Origin: Epiperipatus broadwayi
Lineage: Eukaryota; Onychophora; Udeonychophora; Euonychophora; Peripatidae
Assembly (NCBI GenBank): GCA_028023455.1
Contig: JAQFVV010000157.1
Span: 868,001-932,000 of the forward strand
DNA length: 64,000 nt
Direction of reading: 5' to 3'
Positions 22,690 to 36,730 of this stretch are shown here, in pieces. The notes under the pieces are model-generated. The model made no database searches. It saw only the letters and a program-made list of their open reading frames with translations, and was not told the origin of the DNA. Both the position numbers and the translations under genes were made by a program. The number at the start of each line of letters is the position of its first letter. The stretch's first letter is position 1.

Positions 22690-24730
22690 ATCCATAGAAT
22701 TTTTGTATATCATTCCTTCAAACTTTTTTATCTCTTTCATCAATAGCATATAATTGTTTGGAATCTAAATATTTATTCATCTATTATAATGTTGTTTAAC
22801 AACATGTCCAACTTAATTTCAATTCAGCCAATGAATTATTTCAATGATGAAATGAGACCTTTTTGTTTTCTCACATATCTATTTTACTTTTGATCTCTAT
22901 TTCTTACTATAAAGTTTTCATAGTATGCATTTGTAAAACACATTTATTAAAAAACTTTCGAAGGCACATTTTCTTTTACTATTAAATTAATTTTTTCATT
23001 ATATTTCCATCGATTTACATTAATATATTTTTCTAATTCATTATCAATCTTTATTTACTTTAAAAAAAAAAAAATCTTTGAATATTCCTTTCGTTTTTTT
23101 TTTTAATTTTAATTCTGCTTTTCTATTGTCACCTGATAGCTGTTGTAACATTTTCTGGACCCTGATGCAATATTTGTGAGAAGACACTTGTTCTTAAATA
23201 ATTCATCTCTGTTTATTTTAATTTTTTTTAGCCCCATTTTAATTTAAAAAATGCTTCTGGTAAAACTACAGTAAAAAGTTTTAGACAAATGGAATTGCTG
23301 CACCATACAATGTTACCCTTTTTAGTATTACTATTTATTAAGTCATTGTTGCTGCATTTTGATATTTTTCAGAATGTGATACTATCCTAAGTATTTTGTT
23401 GTTGTAAAGCTCAGCTTATAAACTTAAAATGCTTTTTCATTATAGTCTTTTCAATATTGTTTTTTTTTCTCAATAATTGTATATGTTCTATTGTGATATA
23501 ATCACTTTTAAATCCAGTTTGCTTTTAGTTAGTTTGAATTAAAAGTTTCTCATAGATGATTTATAATAATCTTAATCAAAGTTTTATATAGAACTAGCCA
23601 ATAATTCTTAGGTTTTTAATTCTTAATGTGCTCTTTTCATCTTTTTTAAATATCAATATTAATGCTGTATTTTTTGGTATTTATCATTTAAATATTTAGT
23701 ATATAGTTATGCTAACAATTTTCTTTATTTTTCACATCCTTTTAAAATATATCCAATTCTATTATTATCTGAAATTTTCTCATTCTTTTTAGATTTAAGC
23801 ACATAAATACTTGGAATTTTAAAAGATCTCATAATTGTAGGGATTATTTTGTTTTACTCTTTGAATAATTCTTCTATATTATTTCACAATGTCATCTATT
23901 TTTTTGGTAATAATGCCATATTTTTATTATTATTATTGCTAAATCAATTTTTCTTATAATGTTGTTTCATCATAATTTTTTTTTTTCATAATAGTTTTCA
24001 GAATTTTTGATATTTTTAAATAGATCATTATCACATTCTTTTTGATCATATATCAACTAATCTTGTTTGAAAGATTACTAATGAATTGCTACTGTATAGT
24101 TAGTTATCCTTTTATAAATCTCATTTGTCTCTTCCAAATTATGTTAATATTTCAAGATAATTTGCAAGTTATGGTTTAAATTTATTGAAATATTTTTGAA
24201 ATTTAAAGATATCATTCATTACAATATTTCTTAATATTTTATATAGTATTTTAATCTAAAAATGATTATTTCTTATGTTGAACTTGTTAAACCTCCTATC
24301 ATCTTATAGTATTTATATTTTCTTATATTGTTTATTTTTATTTGCACACTCCTATGCTATTGCCACTTTGAAATCTTCTCAAAAAATGAATTCACAATAT
24401 ATTTTTCTCGACATATTCCACAAATTGATTTCCTCTTTTAATTCTATTCCACAGACAAATTTACCCATAAAATCTTATGGCAATTTTAAAATGTTCTTTG
24501 ATTTTATCAAGAACATTCTAAAGAATCTCTAATTTTTTATCAGAATATGTGCGTTGATAACTTTCATTAAATTAATTATGTAATCATGCTATTTTATTTG
24601 ATATACTGTCAATCCCTAAAATCTGGATATATTATTGTCATCTGCTTTTAATCATTAATCATTAACTTGTCTGATGAATTTATAGCTCCAAGAAATGGGA
24701 GTCATAATTTAGTTTTCCTCTTCAAAATAT
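22690..24730 (-). pseudogene. Heavily decayed RTE-type LINE
   Basis: On the minus strand the region 23700-23480 reads LILIFKKDEKS then LRIIG, followed by KQTGFKSDYIT. This matches in order the 'PIFKKG-x-NYRPISLL' and 'QAGFR' blocks of LINE reverse transcriptases. The DNA of 23510-23660 is alignable with the RTE copy at 35110-35290. The 3' part (22750-22830) resembles the C-terminal 'GHIVRRDDNRW' segment. Many stops and frameshifts; no intact domain. Confidence 0.55.
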
Positions 24731-24739
24731 ATAAAAGAA

Positions 24740-27700
24740 TTCATGTACATAAGCATAGATTTATTTTAATTTCAACTAAACCCAATTGATATCTCAACAT
24801 CTGAAAAGGAAGACCATGATTATTGCTTGTTACTGAGAAGCTCATTTAAGTTCATTTATTAAATAAATTATCATATTGTAAAGTAGTTGTAGATATAGAA
24901 GTATATGAAGTGGATACTGGAATTTTGCCCTGATTCTTTTAAAACTTCAAGGAGGAATAAAAGGTTTTACCATTAATTAGTAGCATTTTTTTTTTTTCAG
25001 TACAAAGGTCAATACAAAATTAATAATACTATTAATAATTCTAAATTAAAAACACAAAATAAAATTCTATTGTACTTTAAATGTTCTTTAAATTATCTTA
25101 ATAATTAATTATGCAAGCTATTAGCAACTCAATAGTAGATAGGCCCTGGGAATTAATACCCATTAGTGTTGTATTATTAATATTATTATTAATTTTATTT
25201 GAAAATTATATTTTGAAAAGTGACAATATAATAAAGTTATACACTCTATTTATCTCATATAAAGAAAATATGAAATTTAATTACATAAAACTGAAAAATA
25301 AAGGAATTTGAAAAAAAAAGAAGAGAGATTTTATTTATCCATACAGCATATTAACAGAGTAGACTAGCTGAATCATATTTAATGCCAAAGATATTTACAT
25401 CTTACTGTATTTTGAATCCCCCCCCCCCAAACAAAAGGCAAAATGTTTATAGTTTTTTATTTACAACTAAATTCTATTATAACTAATAATTACATAAAAT
25501 TTGCATTAGCACAATTATCATTTTTAATATTTGAAAAAAAGTTTTTTTTTACTATTATTATGTAAGTTCTTTTTATTATTATTTATTAAAATATATTTGA
25601 TTTATTTATGTTTTCAATTGATTTTTTTATATTTGCATGTTAACTTTTATAATATAATTAATTATATTTGTTTTATTTTGTAGTCCTCTAAAAAAATTTT
25701 TTTTTGTAACAATAGATAAATTGGATAGAATATGAAGAGAAAGCACTCCTAATTATTTTATTTTTGTTTATATGGAATTTTTTAAATTATGCTTGTTATT
25801 TTGTATTGGGATTGTTTTATTATGAACTTATACTTTGTCACTTTAATTTACAAACCATAAGCCTGTAATCAGAATGTAAAATTATTTTCATTTAAAATAT
25901 ATATATATATACTTACAATACCAATTTGGGTTTTTAAATATTAAATTGATTAGTTACTAATATATATTCTTTGAATTAGCTTATTTCAAATAATTGTCTG
26001 TGCTTTGCACTATTTGCTAGAACTATCAGTTATCTGTTTCATTTGTATAGTATTAGTAAACAATATGCAAATTTTAAGTCAGTTGGAAGACTTTTTTTTT
26101 TAAGATTTCACTAATGGCCTGTTGTTGTTCAACTTATCCCTAATGATCTTGGAGGACAAACTTCTTTGAAGGTTTGTTATATCTGCAACTTTATTTGCTT
26201 GAGTTGTTTCATTTCTTTGTAGAAAGTTCATGTTAAAGGATGAAAAAAATTTTAAATAAAAGTTATAATAAACCTAGGACTATTAACTTGATTATCTGTC
26301 AGTGATATTTACTTTATATGTTTGAAATGAATAGGTTATTGTGTTTTTAAAAACAAATTTTAAAGAGAGTTTCATGAATTTTTAAAATTAAAAAGAAAAC
26401 TTGTATTATTGTTAAAGACACCCAAAATTAAATTCTTAATTAAGGAAATTTTTAATTAATGAATGGAGTCTAAAGAATTAAATCTTTTTTATTTAATAAG
26501 TGATTTTCATAACCATTATTATTTTGTTATAATTTTTGTTTCAAGATATCATTATTAGTAAAATGGCAGGAAAATAATACAGTCAATAGAGTTAAAATAT
26601 CATTAGAAAGGATTCAAATCAATATTGAAAGTGAAAAAAAAATTTCATTGACTAAAGTTAAAGCTGAATGAGAATTTATCATTATTAAACTGTCATAATA
26701 TATATAAAATAAATGTTAAAAAGTGAAAAAGATATACACATTTTGAAATAGACAAATGGCACTTATATCAGCACATAAAATACTTAAAACTATATATAAC
26801 AAGTACAGGATATAAAAAGTATTTGCGTAGTACAATCATCTTAAACATGAAGTATTATTGTTTAATTAGTTTAGTTCAATAAAAATTGAAATCATTTTCC
26901 TGGATCGGATATATTGCACATGTTTTATATAAAGATCATATTAATAAGAGTTAAAACAGTCATATTTTTTATTATTAGTGAGTAGTGAACCATTCATCTT
27001 ATTCGGAGTATGAATAGCAACCACTGTGTTATATGCATTTAAAAATTTAAATATGATTTTGAAGTAATATTTTAAGATTAATTAATTGCTTATGGTAAAC
27101 AAATAGTTTTAATGATCAAACATTTTAAACATATTTTCAAGAGGATATATACAGGATAGAAATTACATTTAAATTGAACAATAGGGTATTGTTTAGTAGA
27201 AATAGTTGCATGAAAGAGATTGAACTGAAATTGAGATAAGGTTGAATCACATAAAGATTTTGGAATTTGAATATTTGTCTCTACATTATTGGAAAAGTGC
27301 CAATGTCTCAGGAGTTAATATAAATTTGGAAATAATTGGAGCTTATAATGCATATGATTTTAAATTGATCAAACTTAATTTTTTTAGTTTTATTCTCAAT
27401 GACTTGGAAATTTTACCTGAAATTTTACCTCTATTCTGTGAAAAATTTTATAATTTTTATAATATACATAAAGAATGACCTTCCATTTATACTATTGATC
27501 AAGATACTCTTTGCTATCATTTATTTTTGATTGCTTATCTATTTTTTAAAACTTAAGTAATATAGTTTTTTAATTTGGAGTTTTAATGAGAAAGTGAATA
27601 GCCTTTGAGAAAAATATTACAAAAGAAAATTGAAACTACACTAATATATGTGGTTTAAATGAAAAGAGTTAGTACATATATATATATATTTATTATAGAA

Positions 27701-28130
27701 TAATTTATTTTCAAATTGAAAAATTGAATTATTGTATTTTTTTTTAATAATCTAATAGTCATAATACAAAAGTTTTTTTAAAAAATTATGCCAGTTACAA
27801 ATGCATACTACTAAAAAATTTTACCAGAGAATATTTATTTAATATTTTCAAGCAGATTTTTTTTTATTTAAATTTTTCAAAATTAAATTTAACCTGCAAT
27901 GGCTACAATGTAGTTTTGTAATCTAAACATTACAAACATACTTCTCATACCATTCCTAAAACAAGTATTTGTTTTATATAATTTTCATCCCAAATTTGAT
28001 TTTTTGAGCATTATTTATAATAAATATTAAAATATTTATATAAATAAATTAATATATATATATATTACCATAAAATTGCAAAAATAAAGAAATAAAATTA
28101 CTTTTGTATTAAGAATAGCTTTTAGCTGGA
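24740..28130. other. AT-rich, nothing recognised
   Basis: The frames at 25111-25311 and 27242-27478 have no motif. A C10 run lies near 25419. No repeat structure seen by eye. Confidence 0.35.
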
Positions 28131-28137
28131 ATTGATT

Positions 28138-28452
28138 GCTTTCATACAATCAGTTGTTACAATGAAGTAAGTTTGGTTTTTATTATTGTAAGTATTAGTT
28201 AAATAAGTATTATAACATTTGTGTAAAAAATAGAAAAAAAAATAGTGACAATTTGTAAAAGACAAAGAAAATTTATTTCTTTTTATATAACAAGATGCTT
28301 TCATACAATCAGTTGTTACAATGAAGTAAGTTTGGTTTTTATTATTGTAAGTATTAGTTAAATAAGTATTATAACATTTGTGTAAAAAATAGAAAAAAAA
28401 TAGTGACAATTTGTAAAAGACAAAGAAAATTTATTTCTTTTTATATAACAAG
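28138..28452. repeat. Recent 159-bp tandem duplication
   Basis: The unit beginning GCTTTCATACAATCAGTTG and ending TTTTTATATAACAAG occurs twice (28138-28294 and 28297-28452). The copies differ essentially only in the length of one A run (9 versus 8). The near identity indicates a recent duplication or assembly artefact. The minus-strand frame 28122-28409 simply repeats itself because of this. Confidence 0.9.
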
Positions 28453-28454
28453 CA

Positions 28455-31400
28455 GTATGGAATACTGCTAAATCCAAAAAAGAGGATATAGAACATGTAC
28501 TATATTAGCTAAATTAGAACTAATTTGATTTTTGAAAATATACATAATTAGGAAGATAGACAGCTGTTTAATAAAAAAAAATATTTAAAATTAAGATTAT
28601 ACTGCATAATAGCGGTAACATATTGGGGCATAAATCAAATGAACTAGAAAAGAACCAATCAGCATTGATTTAGACTTGCATATGTAGTATTATATTTTAT
28701 TATTTGGGATACCTCTAGTTAATATCTTGTCATATTATTACTACATTAGTGTTGCCTTTATATGAATTGCATTTTGGTGGATGTATAATTTTAATATTGC
28801 TATCAGTGTATCAATTTTTCTACTTTATATAATTAAACTGAATTTTTTGTTGTTGTTGTTCATTTAATAGTTTTGATTATAAATGCATATTCCATATATT
28901 ACACATTTTCGCTTAAAATAATGAGAAAGTTGTTTATTTATTTATATTAGAAATTATCAATAAAATTGTTGTGTGATAGTGTACTTTATCAAATTTTAAA
29001 GATAAATTTTGACGATGTTAATTTTTAAGTAAAATTTAGCTGTACATTGCAATATATATATATATATATTATTTTTAAAACATGATTTTTGAATCTTAGT
29101 AAAATTTATTTATTGATAATTTTTTTTTGAATGACTAGTTTATTTTTAAAGAAGATTTATTTTAATTGCAAATTCATTCTGCTCAAGGTAATGCAAATAA
29201 AATATTGTGATTTGTTCAAGAAATAGAAGAAAAAAATGAGACTCTTGATTAATCATTTTGACTAAAATGAAATGTGATCTGTTAATACGATTGCTTTCCT
29301 AAATCAAAGTTATTATAATTTATAGTTTTTGAGCCACTTATATATAAATATGTATGCAAATGTATAGTGTTCATATATAATGGAAGCATAGATTTGTTTA
29401 AACTGTTTATTTAAAGAAAAGTTATTAATATAGTAATATATACATTTTCCATCAGATAATAAATGTAGACAATAACTGAATATATAAAAAAAAAATGTAT
29501 TAGTCTCTGCTTGAAATCTTAGAATTAGAATTGCTTTTTTTATGTTCTTAGTTTTAATATTTAGTAATTGTTATAAATTTATTTAAGGAAATGACAATTA
29601 GTGTGATCTGAATGATTTGAGAATGCTTGTAAAAATGTTTAAGAATTATGTATGAACATATTAATTGTAATGATAAAATTTGCTGTTCTCTGAACTAATT
29701 ATATATATATATTGCAAAAACAGATTTATTTTTGTGAAAGAAAATAAAAGTTAATATATATTCTTATTCATAATTTATTTCTAAAACTGAGATTTTAGAA
29801 GAAATTGCGTTAAGGAAAAGACAGACAATGTGCAAAATGATCATCTTTGCTCTAATGCCTTGTTGCAATTATCTCTGCCGGTCTTCTGACAGATTTTTAA
29901 AATTAAAATATTTACACTTCAGAATAAACATTTACATGAAAGGCCAATTAAAAGAATTTTGATTGATAATCATATATTAAAAAAAAGTTTTATATCGTAT
30001 TTTTTATGACTTATATACATATCATTATGATTAATTATCTGAAAAGGCAAGTCTTACACCATATCCACTTGACTATGTTTCCAAATCTTTCTGTTTCTAT
30101 TAATTTTTATTTACTAAATTATTTACATATTTTTATCATTACCATTACTTATCTGATAAAAGGCAAGTCCTAGATATTAATAGTCTCCATTTCTAATTTT
30201 TTTCTATTCTTTTATTTATATCTCACTTCTTTAGCTCATTAATTAACTTTTAATTTTTTATCTTTATTTTATTTTCCACATGTTTTTATAATATCATCTC
30301 TAAATATCTGTTTTCATTTCTTTTTTTCTCTTATATTTTTTTTAAATGAATAATTTATTTTCATTTATTATTTCAACATTTCTAAATCTTTTCTTTTCTA
30401 TTTCTATCCAAATTCACATCAGAAACCTCCACTTTTTTTTTCTTTCCCTGACATTGAAGTCATTGTACTAAGCAAATAAGTTAACATGTTTCTTAGTTTT
30501 CATTTCCATGCTCAAAAAAATAACTTGTTTTTTAAATTAAAAGCATGGTTAGTTCTTGCATTTCTCATTTTATTTTTCTAAATCTTTAAAAGCACCCATT
30601 TATTTTTTAGTTTTCTGCCCAGGGTGTTTTTTAAAGTTAGCACTTAAACTTAAATACATTTATTTTCACCCCAAATTTTTCTATATATTTTTTAATTATT
30701 TGCAGGATTGATGCAATGAAGCTTCCTAGTCTAGTGCAAGCCCTGCCCATATCAAAACAGATATATTTTATAATTAATTTACAGAAAAAAGAGACATGAA
30801 TTCAAATAAATTTTGATGAAAGTGATAGCTAATGGTTTCTTTTATTTATTAATCAATCAATTATAAGTTTAATCATAATCTATAAAATTCAGACAAGGGA
30901 GATGAATGAATCTAATATTGTTAAAGAATTGAATTACATTGAAATTTTTAAATGATTTAAAAATAATTATTTTATGTTTAAATTTTTAATATGTAATTTT
31001 TGTCTCGATATTTAATTCAATTATTATTATTATTAAATTAATCTTTTAGTATGCTTGTATACAGTGACTAATCTATTATATAATATTCACCATGTCAATA
31101 TATAATTGGGCATCTATAATTCAAGTTAGCATAAAAAATCATATTTTTACCACCAAAAATGTAGTTATTTAAATGACAATTTTTGTACTTAGTAAAAAAA
31201 TAATTTCTGTGAATAAAATGTTAATGTTGTGTTTTAATTTTAATTTTTTTATTTTGCAATTTATAAATAAAACAAATTTGTTAAGGACTTTAACATAATC
31301 TTGCTAAGTAAAACTATATTTAAAAAAAAAATCATTATTTTTGTTGCCATATAAGTGATTTAAATGTAGATGTATTGTTCAATTATTTTTAATCTAACAA

Positions 31401-34035
31401 AATCTCTAATCTAGGAAAGTTTTATAAATAGAATTTTCCATTATAGTATTGCATCTGTATATTTTTTATTTTTATTCTACATATTTATTATCTGCATATT
31501 AGGAGAAACAAAATATTTAAAATTACAAATTTTTCAGGTGATCTAAAGATTTTATATTTAAAGAAACAGTTTGGTCTTTACAGCTTTTAATAGAGGGAAT
31601 GATTTATCAATGGTAATATTATTATCTTAATATAATAGTATTTGTATGAATTATCAAAACATGAAAGAATAAATAGTTATGTAATTTTAATAATATTAAA
31701 AATCAATAAAAAATACATTAACTTTTTTCTTCTCATATATCTTAGCAATAATTCTTAACAATTCTACATCTCCTGTATCTCCATTTTTTTAAAAATAAAA
31801 TACAAACTTATATTTTTGGTAGAATTATATCTAATTTATTAGAAATCCATCTATTAAGGTCTCTCAACAATTCCATAACACATGGAAGAGAGCTAGTTTT
31901 TAAAAATCCTTCTATTTCATTGAAATATATTTTTTTTTTTGTGATACAATCTTTCCTGTTAAAATCTGTTCAATATTTTTGCTGATAATCTATCACAAAT
32001 GTAGTTAAAAAAATATCACTTTTTGTATTTTTGACCTTCATATTTTTTAATAATTCAATTAGAATCACACCATTTTATTAATATGATTTCATAATTACTT
32101 ATGTATGAAGTTTCTTTTATTGTTGAATTTTTGTGAATGTGAAATTTTTAAGTGGTGATGAATTTGATTAGTTGTTTTTATCAGTTTATTCCTATTATAG
32201 AAACTCTGATTGCCAGAAATCAGTTATGTAAACATAACCTACAGCATTTTCTGAAAACAGGATTATTATTTCTGTCCATCTTTAAATTCGTCATTTTTTT
32301 CTACTTTTCATATACTGACTTCCATATTATTTTTTAATAGGTTGTTGATAATTTTTCTACCTATAACTATTTTACTAATTCAGATTTTTAATTTTTAAAG
32401 GATTACTATTTTTTTTATTTACACATTTCAACATTTTTATATTTTTGATGTTGTCCTTTCAATTTATCTTTTTTATGCTATAGATCTACATTTCTAGATC
32501 TTTTAATTGTTTTGTTTTTTTAATTTTTGTAATTGTCTATTTCTTTTATATATAAAGCAACATTCCAAACAAAACACTTTGCATGTTTCTCTCCTAATTA
32601 TTTTTCCAAAAGCTAATATTAAAAACATTATAATCATAGCAAGTCTCATATTTGTGATAACTACTATCATTATTAATCAACTTTTCAAAATAATGAAAAA
32701 TATCATAAATTAATTTCTGTTTTTCTGTGACATTTAAAATTTTATTTTTTCATCTGTTTTTATTGCTTTCATTTTAGTTTCATTTATTATCTTAACAAAC
32801 TTAGTTAAAAATTGCATTCTTCCTTACATAACATTTTTACATTAACCTTCAGTATCTCTAATTATTTTTTTTTTTTGTCATTCAACGGTCATCTTTCATT
32901 AGTATTAAATCCATTGTTATCAAGACATTTCTCTAGAAATTCATGTAAGTTATATTAAGAGAAATACATCTCTATCTTAGATCTTTATATATATATATTG
33001 TAAGAATACTATTTAATCTGACAAATGTTTTCGAAGCTTATATAAATTTATAAAAGTCAAATCATTTTTGCAATATATACAATTTCTCTTTAGAATATAT
33101 ATCAAAATAATCTATTTTATTCTTATCAATTTTTTTTTAAGATTAATAAAAGAAATATTAATATTTATTTTTATGCATATTTTTTAATAATCATTTTCAA
33201 AGGTCGAATTGCATTTTTATTCATCATTTCTAGGTTAATCTTATATGTTCTTAATACTTCTCTCAAACTTCCTTTGATTCAATATACATTCCAATTGGAA
33301 TTGACATCTAACACCTAGATCTTTTATTGTGCAATTCATAAACCATGTGTGAATTATTACCATATGATTTTGTCTGCAAAAAGTTTAATCAACCTATTTT
33401 TTTAAAAAATTCTTTTACTTTTTATATTAATATATTATTCATAATTTTATTATTTATTTTTTATTCTTCTACATCATTTTAATTAATTATTTTGTATATA
33501 TTTTAATATTTTTTTATTCATCATAATTATGATCACCAATTGGCATTTATCATCACAATTCCTTTTCATTATCTTCATATTATTTTTTTAAACCATCCAC
33601 TAGCTTCTTTTCTACTCCCCCATCCTGGCTATTATTACCCTATCTTTTAATATTCCTGCAAAATGCCAAAGTCTTTTACTTTTTATTTATTATTTCATCT
33701 ACTTTACATGAAACCAACTTTCACATATAGCACTCTTTAAACGTAATTTTTATTTTTGCTTAAATGTTCAAGTTAAACAATGTTTATCTATGACATATAT
33801 TTATATTATTTCCTTTATGATAAACTAATATAATTCTATATTTATAAGATAAATTGAAGATAACAGTATTGCATAAATGCAATTTTATTTACACACACAC
33901 ATATAATTTTTATTGGGTATCAATAAAATTTAATATGACTTTCATAATTCATTTATGTATAAATGTGTCCTTTTAATTTTCTTAATAAAAACAATCATTT
34001 TCATTTAAATATTCATTAACATTTTCAATTGTTAT
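28455..34035. other. AT-rich; no recognisable gene
   Basis: 5.6 kb with only short open frames. T-rich plus-strand stretches (30000-30700, 31700-33700) resemble antisense remains of A-rich LINEs but no RT block is legible. (AT)n tracts lie at 29050 and 29700. Confidence 0.35.
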
Positions 34036-34039
34036 TGAT

Positions 34040-35484
34040 CTGCTGCAGAATGAAGGTTTCTCTGTTCAGTCTATTTTCTCCAATCTCTGGCCTTTCTTCT
34101 CCACATCACCCCAGCTCACTTTCTTATTTCATCTATCCATTTCCCATGTGGTCTTTTTCTAGGTCTTTTACAATCTCTTGTAATCCATTTTAAGATTTCA
34201 ATTGTCCATCTATTATAATTTCTTTCTAGCAATATGTCCAGCTCAATGCTACTAGTTTTTTTGTTCTCAGCCTTGTAATTTGTTTCCGATCTCTTCTTGT
34301 TACTCCTAATATAAATCTCTCCATGCTTATTTGAATGGTCTGCAATCTCTGCATTACTCGTCTGTTAAATGTCCAAGTCTCAGATCTGTAAGTAAGAACT
34401 GATAACATTTATTAAAAACCTTTATTTTCAAATACATAAGTATGTTTCTTTTAATATTAAGTTATTTCTACCCAAAAGTACTCCAAACAAGTTTAATTCT
34501 ATGATTAATTTCCATTATGTTTCCATCTATAATAATAATCTGACCACTATATTTGTTACCTTGTTCTAACTCATTATTATCCATCTTTATTTTCTTATTT
34601 TGAGAAAATCCAGTAAACATTACTTTAATCTTTTTAACATTTGCCTTTAATTCTATTTTTGTATTTTCAGTTGATAACTTTTGCAATATTTCCTGAAACT
34701 CTAAAACATTATTTGCAAAGACAACTACATTATCTGCAAAATCTACATGACTTAAATAATTTCTATTTACTTTCATTTCCTTAACTTCTCATTTTATTCT
34801 GCAAAATATTTGCAAATCTACTGCAAAAAGTTTTGGATATATGGGTTGCCCTGTCAAATATCCTTCTCAATGTTAATCTTCGTAGTACCATTATGTAATC
34901 TAATTTTTGCTGTTGCAGTTTTACAAATATTCTTTAGAATATGACAGTATTCTGAATCTATACTATGATGATTTAATGTTTTTAATCATTGAAAAAATGC
35001 TTATATAATCACATGCCTTTTCAAAATCCACAAATCCAAAGCATAATGGCAACTCATATTCAGTAGTGCTTTCTATAACTTCTCCAATACTTGGATATGA
35101 TCCACTGTATTAAAATCACTTTTAAATTCAGCTTATTCTTTTTTTTGATTAAAATACAAAGTTTGCTGTAGATGAATAGTAATTATTTTGATAAAAATTT
35201 TGTATAGAATTGATGAAAGACTGATAGGTTTATAATTTTTACTATCTTTTTTGCTACCTTTTTAAAATATTAATACTGTATCTTCTGATTATCTGATAGA
35301 TCTTTATCCTTTAAATATTTGATATATAACTTTGCTTAATTTTTTTCTGTTTTCTTCACCTGCTTCTTTTAAAATATTGATTAAAATTCCATCATTATCT
35401 GGAACTTTTTCCTTCTTCATAAATTTAATTGCATGTATCCCTTCATAATTTATAATTTTGGACAATTCAGAATTTATATTAGTT
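34040..35484 (-). mobile_element. RTE LINE, minus strand, 3' portion
   Basis: Minus-strand frames read FADN at the catalytic FADD position (34729-34718) with VVVFANN beside it, then VKKIKVMF, IDGNIMEINHRIKL, then VLTYRSETWTFNRRVMQRLQT and LGVTRRDRK. The block KFMKKEKVPDNDGILINILKEAGEE (35304-35525 frame) corresponds to 41774-41860 in the plus copy. The 3' end near 34040 aligns with the end of the 40-43 kb copy. The element continues beyond the insertion at 36929-37412, so this is one LINE split in two. The catalytic Asp change and frameshifts make it inactive. Confidence 0.85.
35471..35484. repeat. 14-bp target-site duplication, left
   Basis: AATTTATATTAGTT, identical to 36929-36942. Together they bracket the ribozyme-repeat element. 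Confidence 0.92.
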
Positions 35485-35581
35485 ATATAGGGTATGTGAG
35501 CACAGACTTTCACATGACCCACCACTCTCCACTCTATCTAATAACACCGATACACTCAAGCACATATATGCTGAAAAGATA

Positions 35582-35642
35582 AATAATCACCAATATATGT
35601 ATTTCATGCTAAACCAGCAATCATCAGTTGGTCCAGATTATC
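35582..35642 (-). ncRNA. Type-I hammerhead ribozyme, copy 1
   Basis: Read on minus: outer stem I GATAATC, UGG bulge, inner stem I ACCAA, core CUGAUGA (35627-35621), stem II UGCU-GGUUU-AGCA after a U.U mismatch, core GAAA, stem III AUA-CA-UAU, A at the cleavage position, then UUGGU and GAUUAUU closing stem I. It differs from copies 2 and 3 by one base, which falls in the stem III loop. Confidence 0.85.
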
Positions 35643-36054
35643 ATCTCCCACACATATATACTATAAGTGCTCAGATATATATTAAGATAGACAATCTTCA
35701 TACTTTAATGGACTGGCTCCAATCTACTACACACTCCAACTCTTCAACCATCCATCCAATTGAAAATCTGATGATGGAATGCTCAAAGGCCACCCTGAGG
35801 CCGAGATTCTTGTCACACCCATGTTGACCCAAGGTCAATCTGAACCCCACATGTACAGGACATAATCCATTAAATACATATGCAAGGATGGGCAGACATC
35901 TCTACAATGTAATAACTGAAACACAGGCTTAATATATACCATGTGTCTATATATGTAATATAGGATATATGAGCACAGACTTTCACATGACCCACCACTC
36001 TCCACTCTATCTAATAACACCGATACACTCAAGCACATATATGCTGAAAAGATA

Positions 36055-36091
36055 AATAATCACCAATATACGTATTTCATGCTAAACCAGC
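36055..36091 (-). ncRNA. Truncated hammerhead ribozyme
   Basis: It has the 3' stem I strand, stem III, GAAA and stem II of the ribozyme. The CUGAUGA core and 5' stem I strand are lost at the inversion junction, so it cannot cleave alone. Confidence 0.75.
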
Positions 36092-36095
36092 AATC
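36092..36095. other. Inversion junction with AATC microhomology
   Basis: The left monomer reads CCAGCAATC and the right monomer reads AAGAATCTC. The junction CCAGCAATCTC shares AATC with both, consistent with template switching or twin-priming-like joining. Confidence 0.6.
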
Positions 36096-36257
36096 TCGAC
36101 CTCAGGGTGGCCTTCGAGCATTCCATCATCAGATTTTCAATTGGATGAATGGTTGAAGAGTTGGAGTGTGTAGTAGATTGGAGCCAGTCCATTAAAGTAT
36201 GAAGATTGTCTATCTTAATATATATCTGAGCACTTATAGTATATATGTGTGGGAGAT

Positions 36258-36318
36258 GATAATCTGGACCAACTGATGATTGCTGGTTTAGCATGAAATA
36301 CGTATATTGGTGATTATT
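36258..36318 (+). ncRNA. Type-I hammerhead ribozyme, copy 2
   Basis: Stem I outer helix GATAATC pairs with GATTATT (7 pairs, one G.U), UGG bulge, inner helix ACCAA/UUGGU. CUGAUGA at 36273-36279, stem II UGCU/AGCA with loop GGUUU, GAAA at 36295-36298, stem III AUA-CG-UAU, cleavage predicted after A36306. All core residues of the hammerhead consensus (C3, G5, A6, G8, G12, A13, A14) are present. The very short stem III suggests it may work best in multimeric RNA. Confidence 0.88.
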
Positions 36319-36730
36319 TATCTTTTCAGCATATATGTGCTTGAGTGTATCAGTGTTATTAGATAGAGTGGAGAGTGGTGGGTCATGTGAAAGTCTGTGC
36401 TCATATACCCTATATTACATATATAGACACATGGTATATATTAAGCCTGTGTTTCAGTTATTACATTGTAGAGATGTCTGCCCATCCTTGCATATGTATT
36501 TAATGGATTATGTCCTGTACATGTGGGGTTCAGATTGACCTTGGGTCAACATGGGTGTGACAAGAATCTCGGCCTCAGGGTGGCCTTCGAGCATTCCATC
36601 ATCAGATTTTCAATTGGATGGACGGTTGAAGAGTTGGAGTGTGTAGTAGATTGGAGCCAGTCCATTAAAGTATGAAGATTGTCTATCTTAATATATATCT
36701 GAGCACTTATAGTATATATGTGTGGGAGAT

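Noticed and set aside
24661-24710. CTGATGA followed by GAAA as a possible hammerhead
   Set aside because: The intervening sequence cannot form stem II and no flanking complementarity was found.
28138-28452. CRISPR-like or satellite array
   Set aside because: Only two long copies, no spacers, eukaryotic context.
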